Assembly (NCBI RefSeq): GCF_021568315.1
Contig: NZ_JAKGSI010000004.1
Location: 248,001 to 312,000, forward strand
Reading direction: 5' to 3'
DNA from: Corynebacterium uropygiale
Lineage (GTDB): Bacteria > Actinomycetota > Actinomycetes > Mycobacteriales > Mycobacteriaceae
Length of the DNA: 64,000 bases
How positions within the stretch are numbered: the first letter of the stretch is position 1; every line of letters starts with the position of its first letter. This document shows positions 42,328 through 51,291 of the stretch, piece after piece. The notes beneath the pieces were generated by a model, which was not told where the DNA came from, searched no databases, and saw nothing but the letters and a program-made list of their open reading frames with translations. A program made the position numbers and the translations under genes.

Positions 42328-43466
42328 TCCAGCAGCCAGTCGTTCGGCCCGAACAGCTCGAAGTGCACCCGCGCGCGGGGAACCCCGCGCTCCTCGAGTT
42401 CCGCCCGCGCCGCCTGGAGAAAGCCGGTGCCCCCGCAGAGGTAGACGTCGGCGTCCTCGGGGAGGTCGACGTCCCGCAGGTGGAGGCGCTCCGGCGCGTA
42501 CCACGTGCGCGCAGCCCCGTGGGGCAGGCGCTTCACAGCCTCCGCCCGGAGTTCACGCAGGGCGTCCGTCTCCTCGCTGTGGTCCGCGTGGAGGTCGAGC
42601 ACCGCGCGCGGAGAGCCGGCGTCGGCGAGGTGTTGGAGGATGCCGGCCATCGGGGTCGCGCCGATCCCCGCGGAGACGAGCACCACCGGGGTGTCTCGTT
42701 CCTCGTCGAGGACGAGGTCGCCGGTGGGGAGGGAGATCTCGACGTCCTGGCCCTCCTCGAGCCCGTCGATGAGGGACTGCGAGACCTCCCCGTCGCGCTC
42801 TACGGCGAAGGAGAGCTCCCCGCGCCCGGGGGCGCCGATGAGCGAGTACTGGCGCAGCTGCCCGGCCCCGTCGGCCATGGTGCGGCGGACGGAGATGTAC
42901 TGGCCGGGGCGGAAGTCGGCGTCAGAGGCGACGGTGAAGGCGGTGATGGTGTCGGTGAGGCGCTGCTTGCGCGTGACGCGGACCGTGCGGAAGACGTCGC
43001 CGGAGGCCACGCCCTTCTCCTCGTAGATGCCGTTCTCGAAGTCGACGAGGACGCGCTCCATCTCCCGGTACACCGCATCCCAGGCCTCGCGGACCGGCCC
43101 CTGGAAGACCTCCGGGGTGAGGATCTCCTCGATGGCGTCGAAGAGGTGCGTGTGGACGATGGGGTACTGGTCCTCGCGGATGCCCACGGAGACGTGCTTG
43201 TGCCCGATCCGCGCGAGGAGCTCCGCCGGGTCCGGGGCCTCGGGGTCCACGAGGGTCTTCGCGAACGTCGCGAACGAGGCGGCGAGGGCGCGCTGCTGGG
43301 CGCCCTGCTTCTGGTTGCCCCGGTTGAAAACGTGGGCGATGAGCTCGGGGTGGGCGGCGAACATGCGCCGGTAGAAGTTCGGTGTGATGTCGTCGATCTT
43401 CGCGCCCACGACGGGCAGGGTGTCGCGGACGATCTGTTCCTGTTCAGGAGTGAGTGGGTGAGTCAT
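42324..43466 (-). CDS. hmp: Flavohaemoglobin (nitric oxide dioxygenase)
   Basis: Converts NO to nitrate with O2 and NAD(P)H. The 380-residue protein has a globin domain (about 1-140) with Tyr in TPNFYRRMF and the proximal His in GHKHVSVG, an FAD domain with RQYSLIG and an NAD domain with VSAGIGATPMAG and YLCGGTGFLQA. A minus-strand TAGGGT ends 7 nt before the ATG, suggesting a leaderless start; the upstream nsrR stop is 20 nt away. It overlaps the convergent RpiR gene by 4 bp. Confidence 0.96.
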   Translation of the reverse strand: MTHPLTPEQEQIVRDTLPVVGAKIDDITPNFYRRMFAAHPELIAHVFNRGNQKQGAQQRALAASFATFAKTLVDPEAPDPAELLARIGHKHVSVGIREDQYPIVHTHLFDAIEEILTPEVFQGPVREAWDAVYREMERVLVDFENGIYEEKGVASGDVFRTVRVTRKQRLTDTITAFTVASDADFRPGQYISVRRTMADGAGQLRQYSLIGAPGRGELSFAVERDGEVSQSLIDGLEEGQDVEISLPTGDLVLDEERDTPVVLVSAGIGATPMAGILQHLADAGSPRAVLDLHADHSEETDALRELRAEAVKRLPHGAARTWYAPERLHLRDVDLPEDADVYLCGGTGFLQAARAELEERGVPRARVHFELFGPNDWLLD

Positions 43467-43485
43467 GGGACCCACCCTAACACTT

Positions 43486-43920
43486 TTAGCGCATCCCAGA
43501 TACCGATTTAATCCCCAACGGCACCGCCTGCCCCGACGGCCCCGCCACGTCGCGGATCGTCACCGGATCCAGCGTGGCAAAGAAAGCCTCCTGCGCACGG
43601 GCCAAATGCCCGCGCAGCAAACAATCCGGGGACAGGACGCAGGAGCTGCAGTCGACGACCTCACCGTGCTCAATCTCACGCAGGAGCGCCCCCACCGACT
43701 CCCGCTCGGCCCCCTCCGCCAGGACGATGCCCCCGCCGCGGCCCTTCGTCGAGCTCACTAACCCCATCGAAGAGAGCCGCGTCACCACCTTGGCCACGTG
43801 CGCCTTGGACGCACCGAAGGTCTCTGCGATCTCGCCCGCGGTGTACTTGCGGCCCGGCTCCCCCGCCGCGAGGTACATGATGACGCGCAGTGAGAGATCA
43901 GAAAACATGGTCAACTGCAT
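43486..43920 (-). CDS. nsrR: NsrR-type Rrf2 regulator
   Basis: A 144-residue nitric-oxide-sensing repressor. A winged helix (about 10-75, YTAGEIAETFGASKAHVAKVV, KGRGGGIVLA) precedes three Cys in VVDCSSCVLSPDCLLRG (near residues 90-99) that bind the Fe-S cluster. It precedes hmp in the same direction, the usual NsrR target. A palindrome at its start codon is a likely autoregulatory site. Confidence 0.9.
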   Translation of the reverse strand: MQLTMFSDLSLRVIMYLAAGEPGRKYTAGEIAETFGASKAHVAKVVTRLSSMGLVSSTKGRGGGIVLAEGAERESVGALLREIEHGEVVDCSSCVLSPDCLLRGHLARAQEAFFATLDPVTIRDVAGPSGQAVPLGIKSVSGMR

Positions 43921-43935
43921 AGTTTCATTGTATGC
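43917..43935. promoter_or_regulatory. Candidate NsrR operator
   Basis: GCATA-N9-TATGC, an inverted repeat overlapping the nsrR start codon. It resembles the outer parts of known NsrR sites (ATGCAT-type). Confidence 0.5.
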
Positions 43936-43969
43936 CCCGGCCCCGCCGGCCCCTCGCGCCTTTGGTTTT

Positions 43970-43988
43970 TAAGGTAAGGCTGGGTTTA
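43970..43988. promoter_or_regulatory. DtxR-box-like sequence
   Basis: TAAGGTAAGGCTGGGTTTA agrees with the iron-box consensus (TTAGGTTAGGCTAACCTAA) at 12 of 19 positions, best in the left half. It lies 10 nt upstream of a secreted-protein gene. Confidence 0.35.
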
Positions 43989-43998
43989 TCATCATGGT

Positions 43999-44994
43999 AT
44001 GACCAGAATGTCCCGCAGGCTCCTCATCCTCGCCACAGCTGCGAGCATCAGCCTCCTCGCCCCGGCTGCCCAGGCCATGCCCACCATCCCCGACAATTCC
44101 CCGCTGCTCCGCAGCGCCGCGGGGGAGGCCGTCGAGAACCCCCACATCACCGTGACGGACCTCGACGGCAACCCCGTCACCGGGCCGGTCCACCGCGGCG
44201 ACGAGCTCCTCGTCCACGGCACGGGCTTCAACCCGCAGGCCAACCGCGGCGGCTTCGTGCTCCCCGTCCCACCCGGCACGCCGAACGGCGTCTGGGTGCT
44301 CTACAGCGCCTTCCCCTCCTCGTGGAAGCCCAGCGAGGGCGCCCCCGCCGCGAACCGCACCCACCCGCACTCCGCGATGGCCTGGGTCATGCCCGCCGGG
44401 ACGCTCGAGTCCATCCCCAACGCCCCCATCGACATGCGCCGCTCCATCGCGCGCGAGTCCCAGCCCATGGCCGCCGACGGCTCCTTCACCGCGCGCATCA
44501 CCGTCAACCCGCCAGCCACCACCCCGGGCGACCAGTGGGGCGTCTACGTCTACGCCGCGGGTGGGTCGGTCAACCCGGCGGAGGAGATCTTCGTGCCCCT
44601 CCCCTACTCCGCCGAGCCCGGACCCCACGCCCCCGCCGCCCCCACCAATGAGCTCTCCGTGCGCGCGGACTGGCTGGCCTCCGCCGTGCAGGCCACCCGC
44701 GGGACGCTCAGCGCCCGCGATGGCGCCGGCGTGAGCGACGGGCGCGCCACCTTCTCCCGCGCGGCAGACCAGGGCGACGGCATCCGCCGCTACCACGGCA
44801 CCGTCACCGCCGCGGCCAAGTACAACGTCGTGGAGGTGGCCGTGCGCGACCCGTGGCTCACCCCGCTGGGGAATGGCCTCTGGAAGGTCTCCGCCGAGGT
44901 CAGCCAGGGCATCAACGTGGGCGCCGACGTCATGGCGCGCCAGGACCTCGGCGTCATCCGGGAGGACGACGCCGACCCGGTTCTCATCGGGTAG
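43999..44994 (+). CDS. Secreted protein of unknown function
   Basis: A 331-residue protein with a Sec signal peptide (MTRMSRRLLILATAASISLL, cleavage after APAAQA near residue 27). The mature part contains a beta-rich segment (ITVTDLDGNPVTGPVHRGDE, HGTGFNPQANRGG) like Ig/IPT-fold surface proteins and a conserved-looking stretch WVLYSAFPSSWKPSEGAPA. No membrane anchor, sortase signal or lipobox. A DtxR-like box upstream suggests iron control. I do not recognise the family with certainty. Confidence 0.75.
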   Translation: MTRMSRRLLILATAASISLLAPAAQAMPTIPDNSPLLRSAAGEAVENPHITVTDLDGNPVTGPVHRGDELLVHGTGFNPQANRGGFVLPVPPGTPNGVWVLYSAFPSSWKPSEGAPAANRTHPHSAMAWVMPAGTLESIPNAPIDMRRSIARESQPMAADGSFTARITVNPPATTPGDQWGVYVYAAGGSVNPAEEIFVPLPYSAEPGPHAPAAPTNELSVRADWLASAVQATRGTLSARDGAGVSDGRATFSRAADQGDGIRRYHGTVTAAAKYNVVEVAVRDPWLTPLGNGLWKVSAEVSQGINVGADVMARQDLGVIREDDADPVLIG

Positions 44995-45043
44995 GCCGGG
45001 GGCGGGCCCCAGCGCCGGCCCGCCCCGCCCCCAAGACGCAGAA

Positions 45044-45070
45044 AGGCCCGGAGCTTCTCGCTCCGGGCCT
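45044..45070. terminator. Bidirectional terminator between the secreted protein and pckG
   Basis: AGGCCCGGAGC and GCTCCGGGCCT form a perfect 11-bp stem with loop TTCTC, between convergent genes. Confidence 0.85.
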
Positions 45071-45128
45071 GAGGTGTGGCGGCAGGGGCCCGGCTTAGGG
45101 CGCCGGGGTTGCCGTCGTCGTCACACTC

Positions 45129-46964
45129 TTAGTTCTGCTTGGAGAGGCGGTCCGAGATGCGCTCCTTGAGAGCCTCGAACTCGTCCCAGACCTCCTGCGG
45201 GACCTTCGGGCCCAGCTTCTTCAGCCACTCCTCGTTGTCGGGGAGGTCGCCCTGCCACTTCTCGGCCGGCGAACGCAGCGCCTCCTTGACGTCCTCGAGC
45301 GGGATGTCCAGGCCCTCGAGGTCGAGGTCCTCGGCGTTGGCGGTGTAGCCGACGAGGGTCTCGCGGGCGCCCACCTTGCCCTCGATGCGGTCAACGATCC
45401 ACTTGAGGACACGGGAGTTCTCGCCGAAGCCCGGCCACAGGAAGCGGCCATCCTCGCCCTGGCGGAACCAGTTCACGAGGAAGACGGCCGGCATGCGGTC
45501 GCCGCCCTTCTTGCCCATGTCGATCCAGTGCTGGAGGTAGTCACCGACGTTGTAGCCGATGAAGGGCAGCATGGCCATCGGGTCGTGGCGCAGGGAGCCG
45601 ACCTTCGCCTCAGCGGAGGCAGCGGTTTGGCCGGAGGACAGGGTGGCGCCGATGAAGGTCGCGTGGTTCCAGCTCATGGCCTGGGTGACCAGCGGCACGG
45701 CGTCGGGACGGCGGCCACCGAAGAGAATGGCGTCGACCTTGACGCCCTTCGGGTCGTCGTACTCCTTGGCAGCGACCGGGCACTGCTTGATCGGGACGCA
45801 GTAGCGGGAGTTCGGGTGGCTGGAGCGGCTCTCGCCGTCCGGGGTCCAGTCGTGGCCCTTCCAGTCGATGGCGTGCTCCGGCTTGTTCTCCATGCCTTCC
45901 CACCAGACGTCGCCGTCGTCGGTGAGCGCGACGTTGGTGAACAGGGCGTTGCCCGGCTCCATCGTCTTCATGGCGTTCGGGTTGGAGGAGTAGTTGGTGC
46001 CCGGGGCAACACCGAAGAAGCCGTTCTCCGGGTTGACGGCGTAGAGGCCGTCGTCGCGCAGCTTCAGCCAGGCGATGTCGTCGCCCACGACCTCGGCCTT
46101 CCAGCCGGGGATGCTCGGGGTGATCATCGCGAGGTTGGTCTTACCGCAAGCGGACGGGAAGGCGGCGCAGATGTGGTAGGCCTTGCCCTCCGGGGAGATG
46201 AGCTTCAGGATGAGCATGTGCTCAGCCATCCAGCCCTCTTCCTTCGCCATGACGGAAGCGATACGCAGGGCGTAGCACTTCTTCGCGAGGATGGCGTTTC
46301 CGCCGTAGCCGGAGCCGAAGGACCAGATCTCCTTGGTCTCCGGGAACTGGGTGATGTACTTGGTGTCGTTGCACGGCCAGACGACGTCCTCCTGGCCGGG
46401 CTCCAGCGGAGCGCCGACGGAGTGGAGGCAGTGGACGAAGTCGCCGGTGGGGCCAATCTTGTCGAGGGCCTCCTTGCCCATGCGGGTCATGATGCGCATG
46501 GACATGACGACGTAAGCGGAGTCGGTGAGCTGGACACCGAGCTTGGGCTCCGGGTCAGAGATCGGACCCATGCAGAAGGGCACCACGTACATGGTGCGGC
46601 CCTTCATGGAACCGCGGTAGTGCTCGGTCATCTCGGCCTTCATCTTGTCCGGGTCGGCCCAGTTGTTCGTGGGGCCGGCGCCGTCCTCATCCTTGGAGCA
46701 GATGAAGGTGCGGGACTCAACGCGGGCAACGTCGGACGGGTTGGAGCGCGCCAGGTAGCTGTTGGGGCGCTTCTCCTCGTTCAGCTTGATCAGGGTGCCG
46801 GCTTCGACCAGTTCATCGGCGAGGCGGTTCCACTCTTCATCGGAACCGTCGGCGAAAACCACGCGCTCCGGGGTAAACAGTTCCACTGCGTCGGCGATCC
46901 AACGCAGCATCTCTTCATTCTCGGTGGGAGCAGGGGTTTCCAGACCCTTGATCTCAATGCTCAT
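45129..46964 (-). CDS. pckG: Phosphoenolpyruvate carboxykinase (GTP)
   Basis: Converts oxaloacetate and GTP to phosphoenolpyruvate and CO2 for gluconeogenesis. The 611-residue protein has the P-loop with the GTP-type Cys ([12 protein letters not shown] near residue 270), the DDIAWL metal site and [19 protein letters not shown]. Length and residues match the GTP-dependent class found in corynebacteria. ATG at 46964 follows AGGAGAG. Confidence 0.97.
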   Translation of the reverse strand: MSIEIKGLETPAPTENEEMLRWIADAVELFTPERVVFADGSDEEWNRLADELVEAGTLIKLNEEKRPNSYLARSNPSDVARVESRTFICSKDEDGAGPTNNWADPDKMKAEMTEHYRGSMKGRTMYVVPFCMGPISDPEPKLGVQLTDSAYVVMSMRIMTRMGKEALDKIGPTGDFVHCLHSVGAPLEPGQEDVVWPCNDTKYITQFPETKEIWSFGSGYGGNAILAKKCYALRIASVMAKEEGWMAEHMLILKLISPEGKAYHICAAFPSACGKTNLAMITPSIPGWKAEVVGDDIAWLKLRDDGLYAVNPENGFFGVAPGTNYSSNPNAMKTMEPGNALFTNVALTDDGDVWWEGMENKPEHAIDWKGHDWTPDGESRSSHPNSRYCVPIKQCPVAAKEYDDPKGVKVDAILFGGRRPDAVPLVTQAMSWNHATFIGATLSSGQTAASAEAKVGSLRHDPMAMLPFIGYNVGDYLQHWIDMGKKGGDRMPAVFLVNWFRQGEDGRFLWPGFGENSRVLKWIVDRIEGKVGARETLVGYTANAEDLDLEGLDIPLEDVKEALRSPAEKWQGDLPDNEEWLKKLGPKVPQEVWDEFEALKERISDRLSKQN

Positions 46965-47352
46965 GTTCTCTCCTGACGTGATGGAAAATCCTTGGAGTTC
47001 CATCACTCAGAGTAGTGATTTGGTGGGAGAGGTGCGGGGGAAAATGACGTCTGCTCCCACACAAAGCACAACAAAACACTGACAGTGACATGAGACACCC
47101 ACACCTCACCCCCAAGCGGGGGCCACTTTCCCGGGCTGCTCGCTCATGGTCGCGCAGGGTTACGCCCGAGCGGAGATTCTCGACGACCATCGCGCCGCCA
47201 CAGCGCTACCCCCGCCACCCCCATCGCCCTCACCAGCGCAAATCATAACGGCCGTACTGTGACCTCACTGTGAGATTTATCGCAGTGTGAGGTGATGCAC
47301 GGTGTGAAGCGAAAATTGCACGCTCCCCCGGTTGCCGTGGACAATAGCGGGG
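46965..47352. promoter_or_regulatory. 388-nt intergenic control region between pckG and trmB
   Basis: Divergent promoters. TGTGA occurs four times on the plus strand (47258, 47269, 47286, 47303) at spacings of 11, 17 and 17 nt, and CTCACTGTGAG (47264-47274) is a palindrome. None forms a canonical GlxR site (TGTGA-N6-TCACA). TTGCAC (47316) and GACAAT (47340), 18 nt apart, could be the trmB promoter, with the ATG 7 nt after the -10. The rest is featureless. Confidence 0.5.
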
Positions 47353-48147
47353 ATGTCTAATTTTCCTCATAACCCTCATTCTTCGGATTCTTCGGGGCCG
47401 AGCCGCCCCGCCGGCCCGCCGCGCTCCGAGTTCCGCGACGGCCTCGACTACCCGCGCCTCGGCTCGATCGGCTTCCGCCGCGGCACCCTCACGGAGAACC
47501 AGCAGGAGCGCTGGGACGAGTACTGGCCCACCCTGGGACGCGAGCTCTCCGATGAGCTCATCGACATCCCCGCGTGGTTCGGCCGCGAGGGGGCAAAGAC
47601 GATCCTCGAGATCGGCTCCGGCACGGGCACGTCGACGGCCGCGATGGCCCCGCACGAGCCGGACACCAACATCATCGCCGTCGAGCTCTACCGGCCGGGG
47701 CTTGCGAAGCTCCTCACGCAGATCGTTCTCCAGGACATTCCCACCATCCGGATGGTCCGCGGCGACGGCATCGAGGTGCTCACGCGCATGATCGCGCCCG
47801 GCTCGCTCGACGGCGTGCGCATCTTCTTCCCCGACCCCTGGCCCAAGGCCCGGCACCACAAGCGGCGGATCATCCAGTCTGGCCCGCTCCACCTCATCGC
47901 GAACCGCCTCAAACCGGGCGGGGTGCTCCACGTGGCAACCGACCACGCGGAGTACGCCGAGTGGATTTCCGAGTTGGTCACCGTCGAGCCCCTCCTGGAG
48001 TACAAGGGCTGGCCGTGGCCGGAGTGCCCGCAGCTGACGGACCGCCAGCTGCTGACGAAGTTTGAACGCCGCGGCCTCACCATGGATCACTCCATCCACG
48101 AGTTCCTCTGGCAGCGCACCGACGCCCCCGACGATCGAGAGCTTTAA
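47353..48147 (+). CDS. trmB: tRNA (guanine-N7-)-methyltransferase
   Basis: Methylates G46 of tRNA. The 264-residue protein has a polar N-terminal arm, the SAM motif [17 protein letters not shown] and the family signature [19 protein letters not shown] at 47353, 7 nt after a -10-like box, so likely leaderless. Gene order trmB-NYN-mmpL3 matches mycobacteria. Confidence 0.94.
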   Translation: MSNFPHNPHSSDSSGPSRPAGPPRSEFRDGLDYPRLGSIGFRRGTLTENQQERWDEYWPTLGRELSDELIDIPAWFGREGAKTILEIGSGTGTSTAAMAPHEPDTNIIAVELYRPGLAKLLTQIVLQDIPTIRMVRGDGIEVLTRMIAPGSLDGVRIFFPDPWPKARHHKRRIIQSGPLHLIANRLKPGGVLHVATDHAEYAEWISELVTVEPLLEYKGWPWPECPQLTDRQLLTKFERRGLTMDHSIHEFLWQRTDAPDDREL

Positions 48148-48148
48148 C

Positions 48149-48823
48149 ATGACACTTCACGACGATCACCGACAGCCGCACCTCGGCGGCCCTTCACTCC
48201 CGGAGGAGAACACGCTGCTCCTCGTGTGGGATGCCCCGAACCTCGACATGGGTTTGGGCGCGCTCCTCGGCGGGCGCCCCTCCTCCCAGCAGCGCCCCCG
48301 CTTCGACGCGGTGGGCCGCTGGCTTCTCGACGAGGCCGACGCGCTCACGGAGGACCTCGACGTCACCGTGCTGCCCGAGGCCACCGTGTTCACCAACGTC
48401 AACCCCGACGGCGCGGACATCATCCGCCCGTGGGTCGATGCGCTGCGCAACGTGGGCTTCGCCGTCTTCGCCAAGCCGAAGAGCACCGAGGATTCGGACG
48501 TCGACCCCGACATGCTCGATCACATCCGGCGCCGCCACGCGGAGGGCTGCCTGCGCGGGCTCGTCGTCGCGAGCGCCGACGGGCAGAACTTCAAGGAGAC
48601 GCTGGAGGACCTCGCCGAGGAGGGCATCCCCGTCACGGTGCTAGGCTTCCACGAGCACGCGTCCTGGGCCGTGAGCAGCGACGTGATCGAGTTCATCGAC
48701 CTCGAGGACATCCCCCAGGTGTTCCTCGAGCCGCTGCCGCGCATCGGGCTGGACCACCTGCCCGACGAAGGTGCCTGGCTGCAGCCGTTCCGCTCGCTCG
48801 CCGCCCTGCGCTCCTCGCACTAG
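48149..48823 (+). CDS. NYN domain protein (PIN-like RNase fold)
   Basis: A 224-residue protein with the NYN fold: LLLVWDAPNLDMGLGALLGG, ATVFTNVNPDGADI, DVDPDMLDHIRRR and LVVASADGQNFKETLEDLAEE. The conserved Asp residues (WDAPN, DVD, SADG) form the metal site of LabA/NYN-type nucleases. It begins 1 nt after the trmB stop. Substrate unknown; the homologous mycobacterial gene lies between trmB and mmpL3. Confidence 0.86.
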   Translation: MTLHDDHRQPHLGGPSLPEENTLLLVWDAPNLDMGLGALLGGRPSSQQRPRFDAVGRWLLDEADALTEDLDVTVLPEATVFTNVNPDGADIIRPWVDALRNVGFAVFAKPKSTEDSDVDPDMLDHIRRRHAEGCLRGLVVASADGQNFKETLEDLAEEGIPVTVLGFHEHASWAVSSDVIEFIDLEDIPQVFLEPLPRIGLDHLPDEGAWLQPFRSLAALRSSH

Positions 48824-48869
48824 GGTTCACAGATTTAGATACGGAGATCCAGGAGGAAGGGCCCCAACA

Positions 48870-51290
48870 ATGTTCGAAAAGTGGGGATTTTTTGCCTACC
48901 GGCATCGGCGGATCATCCCGCTCATCATTCTCATCGCGGTCGTCGCGCTCTACGGATTCATGGGAACCCGGCTGGCCGACCGCATGAGCCAGGAGGGCTG
49001 GGACGACCCCGGTTCGGACTCCACCCGTGCCGCCCAGATCGAGGCCGACACCTTCGGGCGCGACAACAACGGGGACATCATCCTCCTTTTCCACGCCCCC
49101 AATGACCGCACCCTCGACGACCCCCGCACCTTCGGGGCCGCCCAGGAGCACCTGAAATCCCTCGCCGAGCTGCCGCAGGTGGACCACGTCACCAGCTACT
49201 TCGACACGCGAAACAAGCAGCTCATCACCGATGACCACACCGAGGCCTTCGCCGCCATCGGCCTCAAAGGCGACGGCGAGCAGACCCTCAAAGACTTCCG
49301 CGCCATCGAGGACAAGCTCACCACCGACCTCCCCGGCGGCACTACCATCACGGTCGCCGGCGCCACGGCCGTCGCCGATGCTCTCGACGAAGGCATGGCC
49401 GGGGACATCCACCGCGCCGAGATTTATGCCCTTCCCGCCGTCGGCATCCTCCTCATCATCGTGTTTGGCTCCGTCGTCGCGGCGTCGATGCCGCTCATCG
49501 TGGGGATCCTCTCCATCCTGGGGTCCCTCGGCGTGCTCTCGATCCTCGCGGGAGTGACGCAGGTGAACATCTTCGCGCAGTCGGTGGTGACGCTGCTGGG
49601 CCTGGGCCTGGCGATCGACTACGGGCTCTTCATGGTCTCCCGCTTCCGCGAGGAAATGGACAAGGGCGTGAGCGTGGAGCGTGCCGTCGCGACGACCGCC
49701 GCCACCGCGGGCAAGACGGTGGTCTTCTCCGCCGCGATGGTGGCCGTGGCCCTGTCCAGCCTCTTCGTCTTCCCGCAGGCCTTCCTCAAGTCCGTCGCCT
49801 ATGGCGCGATCTCCGCGGTGGGCCTCGCTGCGATCCTCTCGCTCACGGTGCTGCCCTCGATCTTCGCGATGATCGGCCCGAAGATCGACCTCCTCTCCGT
49901 CCGCCGCACCTCCCGGCGCGCCCGCCGCCTCGAGGACACCTTCTGGTACCGCCTGCCCGCCTGGGCGATGCGCCACGCGAAGGCCTCCACGGTCATCGTG
50001 GCCGGCTGCCTCGTCGCCCTCGCGCTGCCCATGGTGGGCATCACCTTCGGCGGCATCAACGAGACCTACCTCCCCCCAAAGAACGACACCCGCATCGCGC
50101 AGGACGACTTCAACGAAACCTTCCCCACCTTCCGCACGGAGCCGGTGAAGCTCGTCGTGACCGGCGCCGATAACGCCCAGCTCGTGAAGATCTACCAGCA
50201 GGCCAACGAGGTCGACGGCCTCACCGGCCGCTTCGGCGCCTCCTCCTCCCAAGGGGGCACGACGGTGCTCTCCGCGGGCATCACCGACCGCTCGCACAAC
50301 AAGGACGTGGTCGAGCAGCTCCGCGCCATCGACGTGCCGGAGGGCGTCCACGTGTACGTGGGCGGCACCCCGGCGCTGGAGGTCGAGTCCATCGAGGCCC
50401 TCCTGGCGAAGCTGCCGTGGATGGCGCTCTACGTAGTGGTCGCGACGTTCATCCTCATGTCGCTCGTCTTCGGCTCCGTCGTCCTCCCGGCGAAGGCGAT
50501 CATCATGACGGTCCTCGGCATGGGCGCCACCCTCGGGATCCTCACGCTCATGTTCGTCGACGGCCTGGGCTCCTCGGTGCTCAACTTCACCGCCGGGCCG
50601 CTCATGAGCCCCATCCTCGTCCTGCTGCTCGCCATCATGTACGGGCTGTCCACGGACTATGAGGTGTTCCTCGTCTCCCGCATGGTGGAGGCCCGCGACC
50701 GCGGCGCCACCACCGACCAATCCATCAAGTACGGCACGGCGCACACCGGGCACATCATCACGGCGGCGGCGCTCATCATGATCGTCGTGTGCGGGGCCTT
50801 CGGCTTCTCCGAGATCGTCATGATGAAGTACATCGCCTTCGGCATGATCGCGGCCCTCTTCCTCGACGCCACCGTCATCCGCATGTTCCTCGTCCCCGCC
50901 GTCATGCACCTCCTCCGCGAGGACAACTGGTGGGCGCCCCGCTTCGTGCGCCGCGCCTACGCCCACATCGGGCACGGCGCCCTCGACACCGGCGTGCCGG
51001 CCTCCCCCGCGCGCGCGGAGGAGAGGCCGGAGGGGCCGGCGCCGGAAGCGCAGCCCTCCGCGGCCACCGCCACCGCGCCGACACCGGAACCCGCGCCCGA
51101 ACCCGAACCCGAGGACTCCTGGCCGGACTGGCACGAGGAGGATGACGGCATCTACGAGGCGGAGATCGTCGCCGAGCACGAGACCACCCGCCACGGCCGC
51201 CGCTCCAGCGAGGACGGCACCCTCATCCCGTTCTCGCAGCTCATGCGCCGCCTGGAGCTCGAGCACGAACAGCGCCGCGAGTTGGAGTGA
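48870..51290 (+). CDS. MmpL3/CmpL-type trehalose monomycolate transporter
   Basis: An 806-residue RND-family exporter with twelve helices. The two proton-relay Asp-Tyr pairs are present in LGLAIDYGLFMVSRF and MYGLSTDYEVFLVSRM. Two extracytoplasmic domains sit between helices 1-2 and 7-8. The C-terminal ~90 residues form a cytoplasmic Pro/Glu/Ala-rich tail containing a palindrome copy (SPARAEERPEG). It moves trehalose monomycolate across the inner membrane; location after trmB and NYN genes is the mycobacterial MmpL3 arrangement. ATG at 48870 follows AGGAGGAAGG. Confidence 0.93.
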   Translation: MFEKWGFFAYRHRRIIPLIILIAVVALYGFMGTRLADRMSQEGWDDPGSDSTRAAQIEADTFGRDNNGDIILLFHAPNDRTLDDPRTFGAAQEHLKSLAELPQVDHVTSYFDTRNKQLITDDHTEAFAAIGLKGDGEQTLKDFRAIEDKLTTDLPGGTTITVAGATAVADALDEGMAGDIHRAEIYALPAVGILLIIVFGSVVAASMPLIVGILSILGSLGVLSILAGVTQVNIFAQSVVTLLGLGLAIDYGLFMVSRFREEMDKGVSVERAVATTAATAGKTVVFSAAMVAVALSSLFVFPQAFLKSVAYGAISAVGLAAILSLTVLPSIFAMIGPKIDLLSVRRTSRRARRLEDTFWYRLPAWAMRHAKASTVIVAGCLVALALPMVGITFGGINETYLPPKNDTRIAQDDFNETFPTFRTEPVKLVVTGADNAQLVKIYQQANEVDGLTGRFGASSSQGGTTVLSAGITDRSHNKDVVEQLRAIDVPEGVHVYVGGTPALEVESIEALLAKLPWMALYVVVATFILMSLVFGSVVLPAKAIIMTVLGMGATLGILTLMFVDGLGSSVLNFTAGPLMSPILVLLLAIMYGLSTDYEVFLVSRMVEARDRGATTDQSIKYGTAHTGHIITAAALIMIVVCGAFGFSEIVMMKYIAFGMIAALFLDATVIRMFLVPAVMHLLREDNWWAPRFVRRAYAHIGHGALDTGVPASPARAEERPEGPAPEAQPSAATATAPTPEPAPEPEPEDSWPDWHEEDDGIYEAEIVAEHETTRHGRRSSEDGTLIPFSQLMRRLELEHEQRRELE

Positions 51291-51291
51291 C

